From contig JAWQFJ010028226.1 in the NCBI GenBank assembly GCA_034096865.1, positions 63,501 to 127,500 of the forward strand: a DNA stretch of 64,000 nt, in the 5' to 3' direction. The position numbers were made by a program, and so were the translations under genes. Origin of the DNA: Theodoxus fluviatilis. Its lineage: Eukaryota > Mollusca > Gastropoda > Cycloneritida > Neritidae. Shown here piece by piece: positions 60,001-64,000 of the stretch (position 1 is the first letter of the stretch; the number at the start of each line of letters is the position of its first letter). The notes beneath the pieces were generated by a model. It did no database searches. It had not been told where the DNA came from and saw only the letters and a list, made by a program, of their open reading frames with translations.

Positions 60001-62745
60001 ACCCAGAGTTTCTCCAATCCAGGGGTGAGTGGCTCTCCAGTCTATTACAAAAGTACAAGCATGATTAGTGTTTCTTGGGAAAGGAGTTAGTAGTATCCTG
60101 ACTTGGAAGTACCTGTGAAGCAATGTGTCACTTTGAAAGAGGAGTAATTGAGCTGTTTAGTATGATGCTGTCAGTTTGAAGGTGTCTTGAGTGCTAACAG
60201 TTTTGCCTGGGGATTGTGAGGTGATATCCTCAAGCATTCTGACTGAAGGCTTTGTTGCCTAGCGGACACTCAATTCAGTGTGCTGTGTGTCTGTATGTTG
60301 CCTAGCGGACACTCAATTCAGTATGCTGTGTGTCTGTATGTAGCCTAACGGACACTCAATTCAGTGTGCTGTGTGTCTGTATGTTGCCTAGCGGACACTC
60401 AATTCAGTATGCTGTGTGTCTGTATGTAGCCTAGCGGACACTCAATTCAGTGTGCTGTGTGTCTGTATGTAGCCTAACGGACACTCAATTCAGTGTGCTG
60501 TGTGTCTGTATGTAGCCTAACGGACACTCAATTCAGTGTGCTGTGTGTCTGTATGTTGCCTAGCGGACACTCAATTCAGTATGCTGTGTGTCTGTATGTA
60601 GCCTAACGGACACTCAATTCAGTGTGCTGTGTGTCTGTATGTTGCCTAGCAGACACTCAATTCAGTATGCTGTGTGTCTGTATGTAGCCTAACGGACACT
60701 CAATTCAGTGTGCTGTGTGTCTGTGTGTTGCCTAGCGGACACTCAATTCAGTGTGCTGTGTGTCTGTATGTTGCCTAGCTGACACTCAATTCAGTGTGCT
60801 GTGTGTCTGTATGTTGCCTAGCGGACACTCAATTCAGTGTGCTGTGTGTCTGTATGTTGCCGGGCGGACACTCGATTCAGTGTGCTGTGTGTCTGTATGT
60901 TGCCTAGTGGACACTCCATTCAGTGTGCTGTGTGTCTGTGTGTTGCCTAGCGGACACTCAATTCTGTGTGCTGTGTGTCTGTATGTTGCCCAGCAGACAC
61001 TCAAATCAGTGTGCTGTGTGTCTGTATGTTGCCTAGTGGACACTCCATTCAGTGTGCTGTGTGTCTGTATGTTGCCTAGCGGACACTCAATTCAGTGTGC
61101 TGTGTGTCTGTATGTTGCCCAGCGGACACTCAAATCAGTGTGCTGTGTGTCTGTATGTTGCCTAGCGGACACTCAATTCTGTGTGCTGTGTGTATGTTGC
61201 AGATCGGGACTACTGGACAAAGGGGTTTGAGCTGAAGTCGGGAGACAATCTGCCGCTCTTCATGGAGACCCTTGCCAACCCCATCTTTGTGTGTGGGAAG
61301 ACGGTCAACCTCCTCGGAGCCATCTGTCCTGGGGTGAGCAGTGCTGCCAGGAGTGCTGGTTTCTCGTAGGACCAAGTTCTCGTGTCCTGGGGTGAGCAGT
61401 GCTGCCAGGAGTGCTGGTTTCTCGTTGGACCAGAGTCGATGCCAAGTTCTCGTGTCCTGGGGTGAGCAGTGCTGCCAGGAGTGCTGGTTTCTTGTTGGAC
61501 CAGAGTCGATGCCAAGTTCTCGTGTCCTGGGGTGAGCAGTGCTGCCAGGAGTGCTGGTTTCTCATTGGACCAGAGTCGATGCCAAGTTCTCGTGTCTTGG
61601 GGTGAGCAGTGCTGCCAGGAGTGCTGGTTTCTCGTAGGACCAAGTTCTCGTGTCCTGGGGTGAGCAGTGCTGCCAGGAGTGCTGGTTTCTTGTTGGACCA
61701 GAGTCGATGCCAAGTTCTCGTGTCCTGGGGTGAGCAGTGCTGCCAGGAGTGCTGGTTTCTCGTTGGACCAGAGTCGATGCCAAGTTCTCGTGTCCTGGGG
61801 TGAGCAGTGCTGCCAGGAGTGCTGGCTTCTCCTTGGACCAGAGTCGATGCCAAGTTCTCGTGTCCTGGAGTGAGCAGTGCTGCCAGGAGTGCTGGTTTCT
61901 CGTTGGACCAGAGTCGATGCCAAGTTCTCGTGTCCTGGGGTGAGCAGTGCTGCCAGGAGTGCTGGCTTCTCCTTGGACCAGAGTCGATGCCAAGTTCTCG
62001 TGTCCTGGGGTGAGCAGTGCTGCCAGGAGTCTGGTTTCTCGTTGGACCAGAGTCGATGCCAAGTTCTCGTGTCCTGGGGTGAGCAGTGCTGCCAGGAGTG
62101 CTGGTTTCTCGTTGGACCAGAGTCGATGCCAAGTTCTCGTGTCCTGGGGTGAGCAGTGCTGCCAGGAGTGCTGGTTTCTCGTTGGACCAGAGTCGATGCC
62201 AAGTTCTCGTGTCCTGGGGTGAGCAGTGCTGCCAGGAGTGCTGGTTTCTTGTTGGACCAGAGTCGATGCAAAGTTCTCGGGAAGATGTGGAAATTTTCAT
62301 ACCAGTAGTTTGAACTTTTTTCCTGGGGTTGGGGGTCAAAATGGACCCACCGCATTTCCCTTGGCGATTTGTAAGAGGCGATTCCCTAGGGACATCGTTA
62401 CTGGATTTGTGCTTGCTCTAAACTATTCTAGTGATTTTCATTCTCAGTGGCCTTATATAGCCTGCAAATGCTGATAGGCCATAAAATATCCATCCATTCA
62501 TTTGTTTCTCCTGAAGAATTTTCAGTTCAACAATTATTGATTTTTTTCTGTTCAATTTTGACCTGTGAACTCATCAGACTAATTTTTTTATTTACAGAAT
62601 AGGTTGTAAGAGACAAATTGATTTGTACATTGCACAATGTGTTGATTTGTGACCTTTTTATGGGTTCTTTACACTGCTTTCTCTAACTGTTGGAATATTA
62701 GTGTGACTGGGTGAAGTAAAGCCCAAAGCCTTTACATGGACTCTC

Positions 62746-62824
<79 letters not shown>

Positions 62825-62831
62825 GCCTGCC

Positions 62832-62874
<43 letters not shown>

Positions 62875-62884
62875 ATCTCTGTCT

Positions 62885-62952
<68 letters not shown>

Positions 62953-64000
62953 CCTCCCTTTCCCCCCAGACATTGGTTCCCCTCTATCCTCCCTGTATCA
63001 TGTATCCTGTGTCTCAGATGCCCATGTCATCTAGGTTGTAAGACCAGCCTACTATGTAGCATATCAGTCTGGGAGGGTCGCAGAGCGGCCTTTCCTTATC
63101 GTTTGTTTATTGAACTTGACATGTGACCGCGGACAGTTCCCTCCTGTCGTTCTTGCGCAGTATGCCTAAATTGTTAGATACAAGAGACAAATTTGATGCT
63201 TTCTCTAAATTAAGACATCTGATTGCAATGGTGCAATATTCATTCGGTTGACTTTGTTATGCATATCGAGGCAACACTTGGTGTGAATAATTTCGAGTAA
63301 GTATAAGGCAGCAATGAGCCTTTTTCTATTATTAGGAAAACACAACCCAGAGGCAGGCTGAGATCACCACCACCAGATCCTAAGCCTGGCTCCCCTGAGG
63401 TCTGCGCATTTCTTTGATAAGGAGGGACTGTCTGCAGGTCAAGAGAGACCTCATCCCATCTGGGGGAGAGACCACTGCCACCACGGTCTTGGGTTTGGTC
63501 TAGGCCATTACCATCTGGCCTGGGACCAGCCCGCAGCTCCTATACCCATGGGTAACAATAAAGTTGTGGAAAGCAGCAGCGATTTTGTCTCATGCCTGGG
63601 CCCTTGTACCATCAAGTCTTGCCTCCACCCCATCACATTAGGTTGAACTATTTGGAGAGATTATATCTGCATTTTATAGATAATTTCTTTCAACATAATT
63701 TCATATGCCCTTTATGGTTACAGCACTTCATGTGCAATGTGAAAGAATATGAGGTTCCTCGCATCAGCATCACCTACCTGACCTCTGACCTGCACTCCAT
63801 TGAAGTCCAGTGTCAGACCTTCCTGGAGCAGATGAAGCACAGGGCCAGACTGCTCACCGTCTCAAGGTAGCTTTCTATGTAGCTGTACTGCTATTTGTCT
63901 CTAGGAAGCTTTCTGTGAAGCTGTACTGCTCACCATCTCTAGGTAGCTTCTCTGTAGATGTACTGCTCACGCTTTTAGGAAGCTTTCTCTGTAGGTGTAC
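33900..64000 (+). CDS. TUBGCP6: Gamma-tubulin complex component 6, N-terminal part (sixteen exons, runs off the window)
   Basis: GCP6 is a subunit of the gamma-tubulin ring complex, which nucleates microtubules at centrosomes; it helps to assemble the ring with GCP4 and GCP5. Exons are 33900-34081, 34366-34511, 37639-37769, 41069-41157, 44302-44368, 44909-44962, 46943-47055, 47818-47860, 48410-48573, 54991-55195, 57241-57536, 58134-58209, 59307-59416, 59933-60024, 61203-61333 and 63724-63866. Phases join without a stop to give about 680 residues (human protein 1819). Residues 1-330 are the weakly conserved N-terminus. From about 370 the N-terminal GRIP domain follows: [82 protein letters not shown] and VCGKTVNLL. 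These track the human order one for one. The second GRIP domain must lie beyond 64000. Introns hold most of the arrays and both 2.5-kb transposons. Confidence 0.95.
34366..34511 (+). CDS. TUBGCP6: TUBGCP6 exon 2
   Basis: Acceptor TTCCGGACAG|TGGAG, donor TTTG|GTGAGT. Encodes [20 protein letters not shown], aligned with human NKILMLSFDLRV. Confidence 0.82.
34859..37352. mobile_element. 2.5-kb DNA transposon in TUBGCP6 intron 2
   Basis: Ends gggtctgtctcagaaactgg (34859 on) and its exact reverse complement (to 37352), with the match continuing past one mismatch to about 24 bp. Direct repeat TGAT flanks both sides (34855-34858, 37353-37356), a 4-bp target duplication. Internally it has no long ORF, a GGAT-rich microsatellite (35710-35960) and several cgtaaca-type motifs, so it is probably non-autonomous. 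Four-base duplications occur in Sola, Ginger and Academ families, among others; the superfamily is not assigned. Confidence 0.82.
35710..35960. repeat. GGAT/GAAT-rich microsatellite
   Basis: Imperfect tetranucleotide-like repeats (ggatggatgaatggatgg) within the transposon; larger imperfect units of about 48 bp also recur (ggaagggtgtgtggatgaatg). Confidence 0.85.
37530..37588. repeat. (GT)n microsatellite
   Basis: About 29 GT dinucleotides upstream of TUBGCP6 exon 3. Confidence 0.95.
37639..37769 (+). CDS. TUBGCP6: TUBGCP6 exon 3
   Basis: Acceptor TTTACTTCAG|GGTCC, donor CAGGTG|GTAAGA (CAG|GTGGTA is possible, same phase). Encodes [20 protein letters not shown], like human SVLDLLVQLAGSGPP. 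Confidence 0.82.
37890..40470 (+). repeat. 19-bp tandem array in TUBGCP6 intron 3
   Basis: About 130 copies of ctacaggtttgggcacacg, with occasional 25-bp versions containing an extra ctacatg. Every unit holds CTACAG|GTTTGG. The 28 bp at about 37785-37812 (ctacattgtgcctacaggtg) resemble the array's left edge at 37885-37910. All three plus frames are open, giving false ORFs up to 904 codons. Confidence 0.95.
40504..40825. repeat. Long interrupted (GT)n tract
   Basis: GT repeats with gagaatttgtgtgtgtgaga and gcatgcatgc interruptions, adjoining the 19-bp array. Confidence 0.95.
41069..41157 (+). CDS. TUBGCP6: TUBGCP6 exon 4
   Basis: Acceptor CTGTATTACAG|ACATC, donor CCCAG|GTGTGT. Encodes [20 protein letters not shown] and MYMHYP; a Cys-containing stretch comparable with human YSGYDCDDLSVFEMD. 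Conservation is weak, so the call rests mainly on splice phase. Confidence 0.7.
41622..44020 (+). repeat. ~44-bp G-rich array grown from a dispersed short repeat
   Basis: About 53 copies of a unit of the form gaatagacccaccgcatctc-cctaccacaggggg-attgggggggga. The first unit grows out of the head of the same dispersed repeat seen at 22.6 and 62.3 kb, and the matching tail appears just after the array (44085-44125). Units vary mostly in G-run length. Confidence 0.93.
44021..44130 (+). mobile_element. Dispersed short repeat (SINE-like), copy C tail
   Basis: Contains tggccttacataacatagcc-tgcaaaggctgtaaaata followed by ccatc, the tail seen in the copies at 22.6 and 62.4 kb. With the head at 41622 it brackets the array. 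Confidence 0.7.
44302..44368 (+). CDS. TUBGCP6: TUBGCP6 exon 5
   Basis: Acceptor TATTTTCGAAG|TGAAA, donor CTTTCT|GTAAGT. Encodes [20 protein letters not shown] in the correct phase. Poorly conserved segment. Confidence 0.68.
44909..44962 (+). CDS. TUBGCP6: TUBGCP6 exon 6
   Basis: Acceptor TGCTGTTTCAG|GTGTT, donor GCCAAG|GTCAGC. Encodes [18 protein letters not shown]; human has APGTGLPTVGLFSFG here. Confidence 0.75.
45470..46942 (+). repeat. ~41-bp array ending at TUBGCP6 exon 7
   Basis: About 35 copies of a unit like aggacttgatgcacagttg-tagggctgtggtgtgtgatggc. The last, diverged copy (aggacttgatggttgattgc-AG|GGCTTGG) is the true exon 7 acceptor. Units include shortened versions (tgtgcacagttgtaggg). 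Confidence 0.92.
46943..47055 (+). CDS. TUBGCP6: TUBGCP6 exon 7
   Basis: Acceptor TTGATTGCAG|GGCTT, donor CATCA|GTCAGT. Encodes [20 protein letters not shown] followed by [13 protein letters not shown], aligned with human RVSLFGALVHSRTYDMDVRLGLP. Required by phase between exons 6 and 8; the preceding array carries degenerate copies of its acceptor. Confidence 0.8.
47056..47340 (+). repeat. Two-copy ~157-bp duplication starting at the exon 7 donor
   Basis: gtcagtcataagattttgac at 47056 recurs as gtcagtcatgggattttgat at about 47215; the bodies share ccatctctatag-type, gtgccccaatg and cagctctgtc motifs. The second copy keeps the GTCAGT donor bases. Confidence 0.8.
47818..47860 (+). CDS. TUBGCP6: TUBGCP6 exon 8 (43-bp micro-exon)
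   Basis: Acceptor TTCTTTTCAG|GCCTC, donor AGCCAG|GTAAAT. Encodes [14 protein letters not shown], equivalent to human LAIKVPPSVDQ. Confidence 0.8.
48268..48330. repeat. (GACA)n microsatellite
   Basis: About fifteen GACA units in TUBGCP6 intron 8. Confidence 0.95.
48410..48573 (+). CDS. TUBGCP6: TUBGCP6 exon 9
   Basis: Acceptor TTGTTGCAG|TTGTC, donor GGCAG|GTAGGC. Encodes [20 protein letters not shown] and [19 protein letters not shown], matching human DEGFQSASNLTPDSQ...DLWEAALTYE. Its donor is the first unit of the 20-bp array. Confidence 0.9.
48572..48762 (+). repeat. Left part of the 20-bp array starting at the TUBGCP6 exon 9 donor
   Basis: About nine units of aggtaggcagtacaccttga; the first is the exon 9 donor itself (gcAG|GTAGGCAGTACACC). 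Interrupted by the transposon at 48763. Confidence 0.95.
49755..49950. repeat. (CATC/CGTC)n microsatellite
   Basis: Imperfect tetranucleotide repeats (ccatccatccattcatccat type) in the transposon interior. Confidence 0.9.
49986..50348 (+). CDS. ORF of unknown function inside the transposon
   Basis: An ATG at about 49986 opens [40 protein letters not shown] and a Pro-rich low-complexity end caused by poly-C runs. The first 50 residues have a protein-like composition. It may be a degraded transposon gene start. No homologue recognised; could be chance. Confidence 0.25.
   Translation: MSNPSKYKDRQPNVIRVGDFVWADFHNVDGVLAGSYRRFSRVLELLTMMENTPPVQLIAPPSQPYLFPPPPPHRFSLSRRLPPPPPPPHLPYAYFFNASTPNSSGCYSFSLWHDGGLAGL
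50187..50251. repeat. Two poly-C tracts
   Basis: Runs of about 15 and 20 C separated by a duplicated accggttcagtttatctcgc segment (also present just before the first run at 50147-50175). Confidence 0.85.
51308..54640 (+). repeat. Main 20-bp array of TUBGCP6 intron 9
   Basis: About 165 units of aggtaggcagtacaccttga in strict 20-bp register for some 3 kb. A few unit types alternate (gtacaccttgaa, atacatgtggaa, gtgcatcttgaa, gtgcaccttgaa), forming higher-order blocks; units degenerate to the right after about 54290. It is stop-free on the minus strand, producing false ORFs up to 1121 codons. Confidence 0.97.
54991..55195 (+). CDS. TUBGCP6: TUBGCP6 exon 10
   Basis: Acceptor TTTTGTCTACAG|GGGAG, donor AACCAG|GTCAGC. 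Encodes [20 protein letters not shown] and [18 protein letters not shown], the start of the GRIP region. Confidence 0.93.
55215..56135 (+). repeat. ~13-bp array (ccagtcctctgtc) in TUBGCP6 intron 10
   Basis: About 70 copies of ccagtcctctgt(c) mixed with ctaatcctctgt, beginning 20 bp after the exon 10 donor. No copy of the donor itself is evident in the units. Confidence 0.93.
56755..57125. repeat. (CTGT)n microsatellite
   Basis: Long CTGT run with GTGTCTGT interruptions, ending in CTGC units before TUBGCP6 exon 11. Confidence 0.95.
57241..57536 (+). CDS. TUBGCP6: TUBGCP6 exon 11
   Basis: Acceptor TCTGCCTACAG|GAGGA, donor ATGCG|GTCAGT. Encodes [40 protein letters not shown] and [20 protein letters not shown], strongly conserved with human GCP6. 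Confidence 0.96.
58134..58209 (+). CDS. TUBGCP6: TUBGCP6 exon 12
   Basis: Acceptor TTGTGTCTGTCAG|GTTCC, donor CCTCTG|GTCTGT (weak). Encodes [20 protein letters not shown], like human YLAELCGVGAVLPG. Confidence 0.85.
58320..58410 (-). mobile_element. Dispersed short repeat (SINE-like), minus-strand tail copy
   Basis: atggatggatggat followed by gggcctgtcagccttgttgg-ctatataaggcca is the reverse complement of the tail at 62450-62490 (ggccttatatagcc...gctgataggcc...ccatccat). 5'-truncated. Confidence 0.6.
58616..58690 (-). mobile_element. Second minus-strand tail copy of the short repeat
   Basis: gatggatgaatgg followed by ggctcatcaaccttgatgg-ccattcaaggctacaac; a more diverged copy of the same tail. 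Confidence 0.45.
59307..59416 (+). CDS. TUBGCP6: TUBGCP6 exon 13
   Basis: Acceptor CTGTTCCCAG|GGCAC, donor ACTGC|GTAAGT. Encodes [20 protein letters not shown] and [14 protein letters not shown]; human has LLSYLYQEALHNCSNEHYP. Confidence 0.95.
59933..60024 (+). CDS. TUBGCP6: TUBGCP6 exon 14
   Basis: Acceptor TTTTCCCACAG|GTTCC, donor AGGG|GTGAGT. Encodes [20 protein letters not shown] and QLNPEFLQS, near-identical in pattern to human GCP6. Confidence 0.97.
60245..61202 (+). repeat. 43-bp array ending at the TUBGCP6 exon 15 acceptor
   Basis: About 22 copies of a unit of the form gttgcctagcggacactcaa-ttcagtgtgctgtgtgtctgtat. The last copy runs directly into the true acceptor (gtgtgctgtgtgtatgttgcAG|ATCGG). 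Confidence 0.95.
61203..61333 (+). CDS. TUBGCP6: TUBGCP6 exon 15
   Basis: Acceptor GTATGTTGCAG|ATCGG, donor CCTGGG|GTGAGC. Encodes [20 protein letters not shown] and [18 protein letters not shown]. Flanked on both sides by arrays that copy its own acceptor and donor. Confidence 0.96.
61320..62285 (+). repeat. 70-bp array starting at the TUBGCP6 exon 15 donor
   Basis: About 14 units of 70 bp (some of 58 bp lacking cagagtcgatgc). Each unit contains tgtcctgggGTGAGCagtgc, an exact copy of the last ten bases of exon 15 plus its donor at 61325-61345. Confidence 0.97.
62325..62505 (+). mobile_element. Dispersed short repeat (SINE-like), copy B
   Basis: The fullest copy: head gggggtcaaaatggaccca-ccgcatttccct, middle gcgatttgtaagaggcga, tail gtggccttatatagcctgca-aatgctgataggccataaa ending in ccatccattc. 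Immediately follows the 70-bp array. Confidence 0.75.
62746..62955. repeat. (CTGT)n then (CT)n microsatellites
   Basis: CTGT run to about 62870, then about 30 CT dinucleotides to about 62947. Confidence 0.97.
62970..63720 (+). other. TUBGCP6 intron 15, right part
   Basis: No exon recognised. The stretch 63340-63560, ending acaataaagttgtgg, looks like the 3' end of some dispersed element but I cannot name it. Confidence 0.4.
63724..63866 (+). CDS. TUBGCP6: TUBGCP6 exon 16 (last in window)
   Basis: Acceptor TATGGTTACAG|CACTT, donor TCAAG|GTAGCT. Encodes [20 protein letters not shown] and [18 protein letters not shown], matching human VPVPRISVIF...MERVARHSSVS. Confidence 0.94.
63850..64000 (+). 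repeat. ~37-bp repeat starting at the TUBGCP6 exon 16 donor
   Basis: Four copies begin near 63850, 63887, 63924 and 63961: tgctcaccgtctcaAGGTAG (true), then tgctatttgtctctagg, tgctcaccatctctaggtag and tgctcacgcttttagg, each followed by (a)agctttctntgtagntgtac. The window ends inside the repeat. Confidence 0.85.

Overview
This is a eukaryotic (metazoan, probably molluscan) genomic window. It holds intron-rich genes with GT-AG splice sites, very large intronic tandem arrays, CR1/L2-like LINE tails, a tRNA-independent-looking short interspersed repeat and two DNA transposons with terminal inverted repeats. The mollusc assignment is an inference from the repeat style and the invertebrate-like proteins; no species can be named from the sequence alone.

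Three conserved genes can be reconstructed exon by exon. (1) DPM3 (+ strand, 2722-9141) encodes the small membrane subunit that anchors dolichol-phosphate mannose synthase, about 97 residues in five coding exons. (2) NCKIPSD/SPIN90 (- strand, 32340 down to 17782) encodes an SH3 plus Arp2/3-binding adaptor of about 649 residues in eleven exons, complete from ATG to stop. (3) TUBGCP6 (+ strand, 33900 to beyond the right edge) encodes gamma-tubulin complex component 6; sixteen exons for the first ~680 residues are present and the gene runs out of the window. NCKIPSD and TUBGCP6 are head to head with about 1.56 kb between start codons. DPM3 may also be head to head with a poorly supported minus-strand gene at 2232. 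DPM3 converges with a minus-strand transcript near 10.9 kb. The three genes have no obvious shared pathway; their linkage is positional.

Layout: 1-2.2 kb unassigned; 2.2-10.9 kb DPM3; 10.9-17.8 kb downstream or 3'UTR sequence of NCKIPSD with a LINE tail and a 1.6 kb array; 17.8-32.3 kb NCKIPSD; 32.3-33.9 kb divergent promoter region; 33.9-64 kb TUBGCP6.

The most unusual signal is in the introns. At least nine tandem arrays or duplications begin or end exactly at an exon edge, and their repeat unit contains a copy of that exon's own splice junction (acceptor or donor, often with several exon bases). This occurs in all three genes and on both strands. Other arrays in these introns derive from a dispersed short repeat, or carry AG|GT motifs in every unit. 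One array has been split by a 2.5 kb transposon with a clear 4-bp target duplication. The giant open reading frames in these arrays are by-products of stop-free repeat units, not genes.
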